64,000 bases of DNA from an uncultured Planktomarina sp. (GTDB taxonomy: Bacteria > Pseudomonadota > Alphaproteobacteria > Rhodobacterales > Rhodobacteraceae). Shown in pieces: positions 8,570-17,438 of this stretch; positions within the stretch are counted from its first letter, which is position 1; each line of letters starts with the position of its first letter. The notes beneath the pieces were generated by a model. It did not search any database and was not told where the DNA came from. It was given only the letters and a program-made list of their open reading frames with translations. Location of the stretch: NCBI GenBank assembly GCA_905182455.1, contig CAJJBJ010000001.1:38501-102500 (forward strand), read 5' to 3'. The position numbers were made by a program, and so were the translations under genes.

Positions 8570-8992
8570 TTAAGCAGCTTTTGCAGCTTTGCCGGCTTTT
8601 TTTATTGCAGCAGTTGCTTCAGCGCTTACGTCTTTGCCAGCAGCCATCATCAATTCAGCAGAGTCGAGCTGAACTTTTTTAGCAACACTTGCGATCGCAG
8701 CCATGTTCTCGGCAGCCATTTCAGCGGAAGAAGAAGCGAACTCAGAAAGAGTTTGCGCTGCTGCCGCTGGATCAGTGTTAGCTTTTGAAAGGTCTGCAAC
8801 TTTTTCCAAGGAAGCTTTTGTCCAAGCAGAAGAAATCTCAGCAGATTTCATGGCAGCTTCCAAAGCAACCGCTGACATTTTTTCGCCAAAAGCGGCTTGG
8901 GTTTTGAATGCATCTTCAAAAGCAGACATATCTACTGGGAATTTACCCATCATGTCTTTGAACATCGCGGTGATATCTGGTGTCTGTGTCAT
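8570..8992 (-). CDS. phaP: Phasin (PHA granule-associated protein)
   Basis: A 140-residue, alanine-rich, helical and amphipathic protein with the phasin_2 profile: FKDMMGKFPVDMSAFEDAFK near the N-terminus, then long Ala/Glu/Lys/Ser helices and a basic Ala/Lys tail (AIKKAGKAAKAA). Phasins coat PHA granules and set their size and number. It sits between phaC and phaR, has its own promoter region containing two PhaR-type CTGC-N3-GCAG sites, and ends in a strong terminator, so it looks like a separately expressed, PhaR-controlled gene. A GGATTAAGCAC leader precedes the ATG. Confidence 0.9.
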   Translation of the reverse strand: MTQTPDITAMFKDMMGKFPVDMSAFEDAFKTQAAFGEKMSAVALEAAMKSAEISSAWTKASLEKVADLSKANTDPAAAAQTLSEFASSSAEMAAENMAAIASVAKKVQLDSAELMMAAGKDVSAEATAAIKKAGKAAKAA

Positions 8993-9041
8993 GTGCTTAA
9001 TCCTTCAACTGTGGTTGCCTGTTTGAAGGATTGAGTACATG

Positions 9042-9078
9042 CTGCATCGCAGCATTGCAAGAACTTTCTGCACCGCAG
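9042..9078. promoter_or_regulatory. Two PhaR-type operator sites upstream of phaP
   Basis: Two exact CTGC-N3-GCAG repeats, at 9042-9052 (N3 = ATC) and 9068-9078 (N3 = ACC), 26 bp apart, lie in the 92-bp gap between the phaC stop and the phaP start. In Rhodobacter/Paracoccus, PhaR is reported to recognise CTGC-N3-4-GCAG type sequences. Placement fits repression of phaP by PhaR. Confidence 0.7.
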
Positions 9079-9084
9079 CATAAA

Positions 9085-10827
9085 TTATTTTTGGACGTAT
9101 GTTCCGGGTGCATCTATTAGCTTCAACCCCTTGGCCGCTTTGGGCTTACGGGCCTTCACTGTATTACCGCAATGCAGCAAAAGCCAATCTTGCCATGCGG
9201 GCCACCAACTACCGGCGTGATGCTCGGCATTGGACTGCCAGTCGGCTGGGTCAGCTTGCAGATCAGGATTGGTGTAATATCCATATTTATTGCGTTTCGG
9301 CGGATTTATGATTCCTGCGACATGGCCCGATTCAGCCAAGATAAAGCGCCTTTCGGTCCCCTGCATTTGCTGAACACCCCGGTAAGATTGGTCCCAAGCG
9401 GCAATATGATCAGTTTCACACGCCACAGCTAAAAGCGGTACAGCAACATCACTCAGATGCAATTGCTCGCCGCAAACCTCAAACCCACCATCCGCAAATC
9501 GATTTTGCTGACATAGCCCACGAAGATATTCTATAGCCATACGCCCTGGCAGGTTCGTGCCATCTCCGTTCCAATACAAAAGATCAAAAGCAGGAGGCGT
9601 CTCGCCCATCATGTAATGCCGAATCGCCGGGCCATAGATCAGATCGTTAGAGCGCAGGAACGAAAAGGTGCGTGACATGAACATATTGTCCAACATGCCA
9701 AACTCTTCCACCTCGGCAGCGATTCCATCTACAAAATCGTCCCCCAGAAAGACAGACATTTCTCCTTGTTCTGAAAAATCAGTCAGGGTGGTAAATAGCG
9801 TCGCCGATTTGACTGACGTGTCACCACGCTTGGCCATCAAAGCCAAAGTCAGCGACAATGTTGTGCCACCAATGCAGTAACCGGCGGCATTCAACTGTGG
9901 CACATCACAAATTTCTTTGACCTTCGCAATCGCAGTCAAAAAGCCATCTTCTATATAGGTGTCGACACCCGTCTCGCGCATGCTGGCGTCTGGATTAATC
10001 CAGCTCACCACGAACAGCGTAAAGCCTTGATCAACCACCCATTTGACCAAACTGTTTTCAGGCCGCAGATCCATAATATAGAATTTATTAATCCAAGGCG
10101 GGAAAATCACCAAAGGCACATCCTGAACGGTCTCAGTCGTAGGGCTATATTGTATCAGCTCAAACATATGGTTGCTGAACACCACCTTGCCCGGCGTGGT
10201 AGCCAAATTCTTGCCCACATCGAACGCCCCTTGATCCGCAAGGGTTACCATCAAGTCACCATTATTGGCCTCAATATCACGCACAAGATTTTCAAGCCCT
10301 CGAACCAAGCTTTCACCGTCGGTCTCTACGGCGCGCGCCAGGGCCTGTGGATTGGTGCCCAGAAAATTGCTCGGGCTGAACATATCCATGATCTGACGGC
10401 TGAAGAAATCCAGCTTTTGCCGCTCGCGAGTGTCTAGGTTGTCCATCTGCGCCACGGCGGTCTCCATGGCCTGGGTGTTCAGCAAATATTGCTGTTTGAT
10501 GAAATTGAAATAGGGGTGCTCGCTCCACATTGGATCTGCAAAGCGTCGATCACTGTTATTTTTCTGGCTGGCGACATAATGTTTGAGGGATTGGCCCCAG
10601 TAAGCGATTTGCTGTTCCATCATGCGTGAGGGATTGCTCATCATTTCGGTCAAATAGGCCGTTGCAGCCTTGGTAAACAATTCTTGGCTTGGCCCCTGAA
10701 GCGACGTTCGCACAGGCTTTTTATGGGCCACAGCCGCCAAAAGCCTTTGGGTCAGTGCATCAACACGCTGCAAATTCGAGCTTAATCGCTCTAATGCTGC
10801 GCCTACATCGTTGTTATCAGTTGTCAT
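9085..10827 (-). CDS. phaC: Class I poly(3-hydroxyalkanoate) synthase
   Basis: PHA polymerase of 580 residues, within the usual class I range. It polymerises 3-hydroxyacyl-CoA and stays on the granule surface. The alpha/beta-hydrolase core has the lipase-box-like GYCIGG with catalytic Cys318, the partner Asp in ACETDHIAAW and the general base His in ESGHVAGIINPP. The N-terminal PhaC_N domain contains the typical QQIAYWGQSL and PMWSEHPYFNFIKQQYLL segments. It is read toward phaP and phaR and is divergent from phaZ, with a 95-bp shared promoter region that contains one near-match to the PhaR site. Confidence 0.95.
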   Translation of the reverse strand: MTTDNNDVGAALERLSSNLQRVDALTQRLLAAVAHKKPVRTSLQGPSQELFTKAATAYLTEMMSNPSRMMEQQIAYWGQSLKHYVASQKNNSDRRFADPMWSEHPYFNFIKQQYLLNTQAMETAVAQMDNLDTRERQKLDFFSRQIMDMFSPSNFLGTNPQALARAVETDGESLVRGLENLVRDIEANNGDLMVTLADQGAFDVGKNLATTPGKVVFSNHMFELIQYSPTTETVQDVPLVIFPPWINKFYIMDLRPENSLVKWVVDQGFTLFVVSWINPDASMRETGVDTYIEDGFLTAIAKVKEICDVPQLNAAGYCIGGTTLSLTLALMAKRGDTSVKSATLFTTLTDFSEQGEMSVFLGDDFVDGIAAEVEEFGMLDNMFMSRTFSFLRSNDLIYGPAIRHYMMGETPPAFDLLYWNGDGTNLPGRMAIEYLRGLCQQNRFADGGFEVCGEQLHLSDVAVPLLAVACETDHIAAWDQSYRGVQQMQGTERRFILAESGHVAGIINPPKRNKYGYYTNPDLQADPADWQSNAEHHAGSWWPAWQDWLLLHCGNTVKARKPKAAKGLKLIDAPGTYVQK

Positions 10828-10847
10828 GTCGACAAAAGCCTCCTAGT

Positions 10848-10859
10848 TTGCAGTTGCAG
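10848..10859. promoter_or_regulatory. Possible PhaR half-match site in the phaC/phaZ divergent promoter
   Basis: TTGC-AGTT-GCAG at 10848-10859 differs by one base from a CTGC-N4-GCAG PhaR consensus (read on either strand). It lies 21 bp upstream of the phaC start in the phaC-phaZ intergenic gap. Weaker than the two exact sites before phaP. Confidence 0.35.
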
Positions 10860-10922
10860 CATACGTATAAATTAACATTATTTCAAAATATAATGATGCA
10901 TAGCTGCCATGCAAGGAAAGAG

Positions 10923-12182
10923 ATGTCGATGCGCTACATGGCAACCTACGATATGATGGAAACCCTCCGCAACACCAACCAATGGATGGGGGCGACGGCA
11001 AAAGCTATGGCCTCCTACCCGATGTTCGCGATGATACCTAATCCCGCCTTTCAATGGATGTCGGCTTGGGGTGAGGTCACAGAACGCGCTTTTTCACGCA
11101 TGGTCGTAAAGCCCGGCTGGCGGTTGGACTTTGTTTCGACCGAGGATGGCAAAGATCATTTGGTTGAAGTTGAAACCATTTTGGCCAAACCGTTTGGCGA
11201 TTTGATTCACTTCTCCGTTCCAGGCCGCAAAGTCCGTGACCGCAAGGTCTTGCTGGTCGCGCCGATGTCCGGGCATTATGCAACTCTTTTGCGCTCGACA
11301 GTTCGCAGCCTTTTGCCCGATTGCGAAGTCTATATCACCGATTGGCACAACGCGCGGGATATACCCGTTAGCGAAGGCAAATTCGATGTTGAGGATTACA
11401 CGCTTTATTTGGCCGAGTTCATGCGCACTTTGGGTTCTGACATACATGTGATTGCAGTCTGCCAACCCGGGCCCATAGCACTTGTGGCCACGGCCTATTT
11501 GGCGGCCACAAACCCAGGAATACGGCCTGCCAGCCTAACACTAATTGGCGGTCCCATCGATCCAGATGCAAACCCCAGCGATATCACCGATTTCGGCCAT
11601 CGGGTTCAAATGGGCCAGCTGGAAGAAACCATGATCCAGCAGGTTGGCTTTCAACATGCGGGCGTTGGGCGCAGGGTCTATCCGGGCTTACTACAATTGA
11701 TGTCTTTCATGTCAATGAACGGTGAAACTCACAGCAAAGCCTTTAGTGATCAGATCACCAAAACGGCACAGGGCGAAGCCCGCGATAATGACAAACACAA
11801 TCAATTTTATGATGAATATCTAGCCGTCATGGATATGACTGCTGAGTTTTACCTCTCGACGGTGGATCGCATCTTTAAAAATCGCGAAGTGGCGCGCAAT
11901 GCGTTTTATGTGAACGGCGTTCATGCTGACATTTCACAGATCAAAAATGTACCGGTGATTGTGGTTGAGGGCGAGAAAGACGATATTTCAGCCCCTGGTC
12001 AATGTTTGGCCGCTCTGGATCTGCTGACAGGCCTGCCCAAAAATCTCAAAGCCGCACATCTTGAGCCGGGCGCTGGCCACTACGGCATTTTCGCGGGCAA
12101 AAGCTGGCGCAACAACATCCGGCCCTTGGTGCTGAAATTCATCGACACGCATCAAAAGCCCAAAGCAGCTAAAACTTCATAG
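10923..12182 (+). CDS. phaZ: Intracellular polyhydroxyalkanoate depolymerase
   Basis: A 419-residue intracellular PhaZ of the PHB_depo_C / alpha-beta-hydrolase family, which mobilises stored polymer. The catalytic centre of this group is a cysteine in a CQPxP-like box, seen here as VCQPGPIAL with Cys180; the acid lies in EGEKDDISAPGQ and the histidine in LEPGAGHYGIF near the C-terminus. The ATG at 10923 (MSMRYMATYDMMETL) is preferred over the long upstream frame because AAGGA lies 5 nt before it and the protein then starts at the conserved N-terminus. It is divergent from phaC, the usual arrangement in Rhodobacterales, and ends before a 52-nt hairpin. Confidence 0.92.
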   Translation: MSMRYMATYDMMETLRNTNQWMGATAKAMASYPMFAMIPNPAFQWMSAWGEVTERAFSRMVVKPGWRLDFVSTEDGKDHLVEVETILAKPFGDLIHFSVPGRKVRDRKVLLVAPMSGHYATLLRSTVRSLLPDCEVYITDWHNARDIPVSEGKFDVEDYTLYLAEFMRTLGSDIHVIAVCQPGPIALVATAYLAATNPGIRPASLTLIGGPIDPDANPSDITDFGHRVQMGQLEETMIQQVGFQHAGVGRRVYPGLLQLMSFMSMNGETHSKAFSDQITKTAQGEARDNDKHNQFYDEYLAVMDMTAEFYLSTVDRIFKNREVARNAFYVNGVHADISQIKNVPVIVVEGEKDDISAPGQCLAALDLLTGLPKNLKAAHLEPGAGHYGIFAGKSWRNNIRPLVLKFIDTHQKPKAAKTS

Positions 12183-12196
12183 GATTTAAAACTCGA

Positions 12197-12248
12197 TTTT
12201 AGCGCCATTGCCAGACTCTCGCGAAGAGTGCTGGCAATGGCGCTAAAA
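12197..12248. repeat. Perfect 52-nt inverted repeat between phaZ and rsgA
   Basis: An uninterrupted 18-bp arm (12197-12214) pairs exactly with 12231-12248; inside it ACTCT/AGAGT pairs again, leaving a 5-nt loop and a single bulged G. The outer ends are TTTT on the left and AAAA on the right, the reverse of a normal bidirectional terminator, and no U-tract follows. It may still end or protect the phaZ transcript. Confidence 0.8.
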
Positions 12249-12298
12249 TGTGACACTATGTGGTAAAAGCGCGGCACGCGCTGAGGAAAGAACGAGCA

Positions 12299-13363
12299 AT
12301 GCTGCCCGACACGTCACATGATGATGCCCTAGCCCCCCCCAACGCTGAAACCCAGCTTCGGAATTTGGGATGGAGTGCGTACCTTTGGAACCAAGTGAAT
12401 CCGGCTGAGCTCGAAAACACTCCTCCAGTGCGCATCACTCAAGTGCACAGAAATACCTTGCATATCCAAGGCGCGAACCTCGACATGATGATCCCCTCTC
12501 TGCACGGTGTAACAGTCGGGGATTGGTTGCTGTTCAACCGCGAAGACGCCCGCTCTAGCCAATTGTTAGATCGCAAAAGTTTGATCAAGCGCCGCGCACC
12601 GGGTCATGACCGCAAAGAGCAGTTGATCGCCGCCAATTTGGACACGGCCTTTATCGTGTCGTCCTGCAATAATGATTTTCGCGTCGCCCGGTTGGAGCGC
12701 TATGTCGCCATGGCCCACGAAGCCAATGTGACACCGGTGATCGTTTTGACCAAGATCGACTTGGCCAGAGATGTAGAGTCTTTCGTGTCACAAGCCAAAA
12801 CCATTTCCGAGCGCGTAGCGGTGGTCAGCTTAAACGCCAGAAGCTCCTCAGTGCTGGAAGATCTGGCCTTATGGTGCGCGCCAGGACAAACTGTGGCCTT
12901 TCTAGGGTCTTCCGGCGTTGGCAAATCCACATTGGCAAACACTTTGGCCGGCAATGACGCAATTCAGACCCAAGAGGTACGCAGCAGTGACGATAAGGGC
13001 CGTCACACCACCACGGGGCGACAGTTACATATCATGCCGTCGGGTTGTGCCGTGCTCGACACGCCTGGAATGCGAGAACTACAGCTCACTGATGTGTCCA
13101 TAGGGCTGGAAGAAACCTTCGCAGATCTGCATGCCTTGCGGCAAAACTGCAAATTCAACGATTGTGCTCATGACAAAGAACCGGGATGCGCAGTTCAAGC
13201 AGCCATTGCCAGCGGTGACGTTGATGTGCCGCGCATGCAGCGCTGGCTTAAGCTGGTGGCTGAGGATGTGGAAAACACGAAAATTCTTGCCAAACGTCGG
13301 ATGCGAGAGAAATCAAAGAACAAAAACGTGAAATCCGTTCAAAAACACAGCCACAAAAAATAG
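12299..13363 (+). CDS. rsgA: Ribosome small subunit-dependent GTPase A (RsgA/YjeQ)
   Basis: Circularly permuted GTPase of 354 residues that helps late maturation of the 30S subunit. The permuted order is visible: an OB-fold N-terminus, then G4 (VLTKIDLA), then the P-loop GSSGVGKST (residues 203-211), then G3 (DTPGMREL). The C-terminal zinc knuckle follows as CKFNDCAHDKEPGC with the Cys/His set expected for RsgA, and a very basic tail ends the protein. The first ATG, at 12299 with GAGGAAAG upstream, is used in place of a GTG at 12260. It stands alone between the phaZ hairpin and a convergent hydrolase pseudogene. Confidence 0.93.
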   Translation: MLPDTSHDDALAPPNAETQLRNLGWSAYLWNQVNPAELENTPPVRITQVHRNTLHIQGANLDMMIPSLHGVTVGDWLLFNREDARSSQLLDRKSLIKRRAPGHDRKEQLIAANLDTAFIVSSCNNDFRVARLERYVAMAHEANVTPVIVLTKIDLARDVESFVSQAKTISERVAVVSLNARSSSVLEDLALWCAPGQTVAFLGSSGVGKSTLANTLAGNDAIQTQEVRSSDDKGRHTTTGRQLHIMPSGCAVLDTPGMRELQLTDVSIGLEETFADLHALRQNCKFNDCAHDKEPGCAVQAAIASGDVDVPRMQRWLKLVAEDVENTKILAKRRMREKSKNKNVKSVQKHSHKK

Positions 13364-13373
13364 GGCTCTTGCT

Positions 13374-14069
13374 CTAATCGAGCCAAGTCTGCAAAGTGGC
13401 AATGGTGGCCTCAGGCTGTTCTAAGGTTGGCAGATGACCGGCGTTCCCGATGACCACCAATTCCGCTGGTCCAATAAATTCAGCCATGAATTCATGGAGT
13501 TTCGGCTGGGCAATCTGATCCTGCGCCCCACAGAGAATCAAAGTTGGGCACTTGATATTGCGCAGCATGGATTGCTGATCACGGCGTTTTTGCAAAGCGC
13601 GAGATTGGCGCACAAACACCTCCGGCCCCAGAGAGAGAGCCATATCCACCATCAACTCTAAAATATGTGCCTTAAATAGGGTTTTAGCGAGATAATGTGG
13701 CACAAGATCCTCTCGCATGATTTCCTCCAACCTTCCAGTACGCGCCGCGATGATTTGTGGCTCACGTTCTGCCGCGCGTACGGAGGTTTCCGACACGGGA
13801 TTGGTGTCCATCAGGCAAAGCTGGCTCACCCGATCTGGGGCACGACGGATAATCTCCATCGCCACCATCCCACCCAAAGGCAACCCGCATCAAGCAAAGC
13901 GACGCGGAGTCATGTCCAAAATGGTGCTTGCAATCTCTTCAATCCGCTCGCCCAAATGCACTGGCGCGACCATCACGGCACGCTCATGCGATAACCCATT
14001 AATTTGAGGGGCGAAAAGCCGCGCGTCGCACATCATGCCCAGCAAGAATACAATAGGTTCTGGGCTCAT
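13374..14069 (-). pseudogene. Alpha/beta hydrolase pseudogene (in-frame TGA and lost nucleophile)
   Basis: Reading from the ATG at 14069, the frame gives a normal alpha/beta-hydrolase N-terminus with the family's GMMCDARLFAPQI segment, then hits an in-frame TGA (13890-13892, codon 60). The same frame continues to a natural stop at 13374 and would be 231 residues. The stop lies just before the nucleophile elbow, where relatives have a G-x-S-x-G motif; here it reads GLPLGG, so the serine is proline. The rest (CLMDTNPVSE, LILCGAQDQIAQP, GNAGHLPTLEQPE) is well preserved. A TGA plus loss of the catalytic serine points to a decayed gene rather than a single sequencing error. The intact downstream piece from 13883 is probably not functional. 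Confidence 0.8.
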
Positions 14070-14150
14070 GAGAGTGTTGTGACAAGTTTTCTAACCCCTG
14101 CCAAGATCAAGACACCGCCTCTACCGATAATTAACCATTATTTTAACCGG

Positions 14151-14184
14151 TTAGCCAATCGTCCAGCCACCATCGATCAAAAGG
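14151..14184 (-). pseudogene. 3' tail of a short-chain dehydrogenase/reductase gene
   Basis: On the minus strand the sequence ending at TAA (14151-14153) reads RTLLIDGGWTIG, the typical C-terminus of SDR-family oxidoreductases. Upstream of this the frame runs straight into the left arm of an inverted repeat and no SDR sequence is recognisable on the other side. It looks like a gene remnant cut by an insertion or deletion. Confidence 0.55.
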
Positions 14185-14335
14185 GTTCTGTCAGATAAAA
14201 CTTGTTTGAAGCGAGTAGGGTTACTTTGAAGCGGGTGCTATTAGACAAATGAGTGTGTGCATCAAGTCACATAGATTGGAGAGCCTACTATGGGTGGTCA
14301 GAGGCGTTTGATTAAAGTTTTATCTGACAGAATCC
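14183..14335. repeat. Small inverted-repeat element (MITE- or IS-remnant-like)
   Basis: A 21-bp arm at 14183-14203 matches the reverse complement of 14315-14335 at 20 of 21 positions (core TTCTGTCAGATAAAACTT). The 111 bp between them are non-coding and include a direct repeat, TTTGAAGCG-A/G-GT at 14205-14216 and 14225-14236, adjacent to the left arm, as is common at insertion sequence ends. No transposase and no clear target duplication is seen. The stretch 14070-14452 holds no intact gene apart from a doubtful 37-codon ORF (14290-14403). Confidence 0.6.
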
Positions 14336-14452
14336 ATCCGGTTCATCCACTTTCCCATCTGAACTTTACCCTCATCCGGGCTGCTGAACTGTGGTTGTCC
14401 TAAATATGTTAGCAAAAATTAAGCCATATCCGTCCCCCTAAAAATGTTATGT

Positions 14453-15199
14453 CTAGTTTTCTATGGTTTCAATTACATCGGCAATAGCAGCCTCGATCAA
14501 TGCCAATGCATTTGGCGTTGAAAACCGGTGATCGGCACCTTTGAGCAAGCGCAATTGCACATCTAGGCCCTTGATATGGGCAAAAAGTCTATTGGCCAGT
14601 TGAACCGAAACATCCTCATCTTCATCCCCTTGCAACAAGCGAACCGGGAATGGCAATTCGAGCGGCGTACGCAACACCAAATGCGCCCGGCCATCTTCAA
14701 TCAACCGCTTGGTGATTGGATAAGGGTCACCATAATCTGAGGGGATATTCACCACCCCTTCTTGCAGAAGGTACTTACGGGTATCCTCGTTGAAACCTGC
14801 CCAAAATCCATCTTCGGTAAAATCAGGCGCAGCAGCGATTGTGACCAATCCGGCCACTCGCTCGGAAATCCGTTGCGACATCAGCAACGATATCCAGCCA
14901 CCCATAGAGGACCCCACCAAGATTTGTGGCCCCTCTGTGAGGGTTTCAATAACCGCCTGCGCGTCCTCGGCCCAATCGCCGATACAGCCATCGGCAAAAG
15001 CCTCCGATGAGGCGCCATGCCCAGAATAGTCAAACCGCAAAAACGACCGGCCCTGTGCTTGGCACCAGCTTTCAAGATGCAGAGCTTTGGTGCCTGACAT
15101 GTCCGACATAAAACCGCCAAGAAACACTACGCCTGGGCCCTTGCCCGCCACTTGCACATAGGCAAGCCTGCGGGCTGAGTCTGTTGTCAAAAAATTCAT
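14453..15199 (-). CDS. Alpha/beta hydrolase (serine hydrolase, function unknown)
   Basis: A 248-residue alpha/beta hydrolase with an intact nucleophile elbow (VGSSMGGWIS), an oxyanion-hole region near VVFLGGFMSDMSG, the acid in LLQGDEDEDV and the histidine in KGADHRFS. It resembles small carboxylesterase/palmitoyl-thioesterase-like (ABHD10-type) proteins common in alphaproteobacteria; the physiological substrate is unknown. The ATG at 15199 is used because GGGGTGA lies before it; the ATG seven codons upstream has no ribosome site. Unlike the hydrolase pseudogene 400 bp away, all catalytic residues are present. Confidence 0.85.
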   Translation of the reverse strand: MNFLTTDSARRLAYVQVAGKGPGVVFLGGFMSDMSGTKALHLESWCQAQGRSFLRFDYSGHGASSEAFADGCIGDWAEDAQAVIETLTEGPQILVGSSMGGWISLLMSQRISERVAGLVTIAAAPDFTEDGFWAGFNEDTRKYLLQEGVVNIPSDYGDPYPITKRLIEDGRAHLVLRTPLELPFPVRLLQGDEDEDVSVQLANRLFAHIKGLDVQLRLLKGADHRFSTPNALALIEAAIADVIETIEN

Positions 15200-15422
15200 T
15201 TGTTCATCACCCCAAGTCATCGATCATAGGCTAATCAAGACAGCGGCCATTCTAAAGTCGTTTCAGATAGTCATCCCTTCAGGCTCAGCGCATGTGTCAT
15301 AATGGTCTCAATCATAATGCTTCGGCGGTTGACAGCGAAAATCAAAAGCGCCAAATAGCCTTCGTACCTTATACCCGCAACCGGGCGTTCCGTGGGCGCC
15401 AAACTGACGAGGAGTGCCTTTG

Positions 15423-17369
15423 ATGGTCCAGATCTCACTTACCCTCCCTGATAATTCCATTCGCAACTATGAAGCCGGTGTCACCGCAGCTGATGTTGCG
15501 GCTGATATCGCATCTTCACTGGCCAAAAAGGCCATTTCTGCCACTGTTGATGACAAGCATTTCGATCTAGCTTGGCCGATTGAAGCTGATGCGACCATCG
15601 CCATTCACACCATGAAAGACGAGCTGCAAGCCGATGAACTAATACGCCACGATCTGGCCCATGTCATGGCGCGTGCGGTCCAAGAGATTTGGCCTGATGT
15701 GCAAGTGACCATCGGTCCGGTGATCAAAGATGGCTGGTATTATGATTTTGACCGCAACGAGCCTTTCACACCTGAAGACCTTGCCGTCATCGAAAAGAAG
15801 ATGAAAGACATCATCAACCAACGCGATCCTGTCCGCACCGAGGTTTGGGACCGCACCCGCGCCGTGCAGCATTACACCGATGCAGGTGAGCCCTATAAGG
15901 TGGAGCTTATTTCTTCGATCCCGGGCAATGAGCCATTGCGGATGTATTGGCATGGCGAGTGGCAAGATCTCTGCCGTGGCCCACATTTGCAACATACTGG
16001 CCAATTACCCGCCGATGCCTTCAAACTGATGAGTGTGGCAGGAGCCTATTGGCGCGGTGACAGCAAACGCGCCATGCTGCAACGCATCTACGGCGTTGCC
16101 TTCACCAATAAAGAAAAGCTCAAGGCGCATTTGCATATGCTGGAAGAAGCCGCAAAACGCGACCATCGTAAGCTGGGCCGCGAAATGGATCTATACCACA
16201 TGCAAGAAGAGGCCCCCGGCCAAGTCTTCTGGCATCCAAATGGCTGGACCATCTACACTGAGTTGCAAGATTATATGCGCCGCAAACAACGCGCCGGCGG
16301 CTATGTCGAGGTGAACACCCCGCAAGTGGTGGACCGCAAGCTTTGGGTGGCATCTGGACATTGGGACAAATATCAAGAAAATATGTTCATCGTTGAAGTG
16401 GATGAAGAGCATGCACGTGAAAAAGCCGTGAATGCCCTAAAGCCGATGAACTGCCCCTGCCACGTGCAGATTTTCAACCAAGGCCTCAAATCCTACCGGG
16501 ATTTGCCATTGCGCATGGCCGAATTCGGCAGCTGCGCCCGTTACGAGCCCTCAGGCGCATTGCACGGTATCATGCGGGTGCGAGGCTTTACCCAAGATGA
16601 CGGGCATATCTTCTGCCGCGAAGACCAGATCGAAGAGGAAACAGCGCTTTATATCGAATACCTGACCTCTGTTTACAAAGACCTTGGCTTCGAAAAATTT
16701 CGGGTAAAATTCTCCGACCGTCCAGAAAACCGCTCCGGATCAGATGAGGTTTGGGATCGCGCCGAGACTGCGCTTTTGGCAGCCACTCGAAAGGCCGGTA
16801 TTGAGCCAGAAATGAACCCCGGCGAAGGTGCATTTTACGGACCAAAGCTCGAGTTCGTGCTGACGGACGCCATTGGCCGTGATTGGCAATGCGGCACCCA
16901 TCAGGTGGATTTTGTTCTGCCTGAGCGTCTGGGTGCCAGCTATATCGGCGAAGATGGCAACAAGCACCGTCCGGTCATGTTGCACCGCGCCTGCCTTGGC
17001 TCGTTCGAACGCTTCATCGGTATTTTAATTGAAGAGCATGCGGGCAAACTGCCGATTTGGTTGGCACCACGTCAGGTGGTTGTGGTCTCTATCGTGTCTG
17101 ATGCAGATGATTTTGTGCGTGAAGCTGTGGCCGCTCTGCGCGCTGTGGGCGTCCGTGCTGAAGCCGATATTCGCAATGAGAAGATCAACTACAAAGTCCG
17201 GGAACATTCCGTGGCAAAAGTACCAGTTATTTTGGCAATAGGAATGAAAGAGGTGGAAGACCGTACTGTTTCAGTCCGCCGCCTTGGCAGCAAACAAAGC
17301 GAAGTTATGAATTTGGAACAGTTGGTTGCCGATCTCAAAGTTGAATCAACTCCCCCTGATCTATTGTGA
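15423..17369 (+). CDS. thrS: Threonyl-tRNA synthetase
   Basis: Class II synthetase of 648 residues that charges tRNA-Thr. Domains in order: N-terminal TGS domain (residues 1-62), the editing domain with HxxxH (His76, His80 in HDLAHVMAR) and DLCRGPH, the catalytic core with zinc ligands around [10 protein letters not shown] and motif 2 [20 protein letters not shown], motif 3 near [11 protein letters not shown], and the anticodon-binding domain ([11 protein letters not shown] onward). The ATG at 15423 follows GAGGAG by 8 nt; a GTG three codons earlier overlaps that ribosome site and is unlikely. Single gene with its own upstream region. Confidence 0.97.
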   Translation: MVQISLTLPDNSIRNYEAGVTAADVAADIASSLAKKAISATVDDKHFDLAWPIEADATIAIHTMKDELQADELIRHDLAHVMARAVQEIWPDVQVTIGPVIKDGWYYDFDRNEPFTPEDLAVIEKKMKDIINQRDPVRTEVWDRTRAVQHYTDAGEPYKVELISSIPGNEPLRMYWHGEWQDLCRGPHLQHTGQLPADAFKLMSVAGAYWRGDSKRAMLQRIYGVAFTNKEKLKAHLHMLEEAAKRDHRKLGREMDLYHMQEEAPGQVFWHPNGWTIYTELQDYMRRKQRAGGYVEVNTPQVVDRKLWVASGHWDKYQENMFIVEVDEEHAREKAVNALKPMNCPCHVQIFNQGLKSYRDLPLRMAEFGSCARYEPSGALHGIMRVRGFTQDDGHIFCREDQIEEETALYIEYLTSVYKDLGFEKFRVKFSDRPENRSGSDEVWDRAETALLAATRKAGIEPEMNPGEGAFYGPKLEFVLTDAIGRDWQCGTHQVDFVLPERLGASYIGEDGNKHRPVMLHRACLGSFERFIGILIEEHAGKLPIWLAPRQVVVVSIVSDADDFVREAVAALRAVGVRAEADIRNEKINYKVREHSVAKVPVILAIGMKEVEDRTVSVRRLGSKQSEVMNLEQLVADLKVESTPPDLL

Positions 17370-17386
17370 TTTGAAAAATAATATCA

Positions 17387-17420
17387 AAAAAACTCACTCA
17401 GATTGAGCGGCCTTTTTTTA
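17387..17420 (+). terminator. Probable terminator after thrS
   Basis: Downstream of the thrS stop an A-rich stretch, a short CTCA-GAT-TGAG stem, a GC block and a run of seven T residues follow. The stem is weak, so this is a tentative intrinsic terminator; the A-run and T-run would also pair with each other. Confidence 0.5.
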
Positions 17421-17438
17421 TGATCGATAAGAAGCCGA

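Noticed and set aside
14290-14403. 37-codon ORF reading out of the right arm of the inverted repeat
   Set aside because: It has a GGAGAG-like site but no recognisable similarity, and half of it lies in the repeat arm, so it is probably chance.
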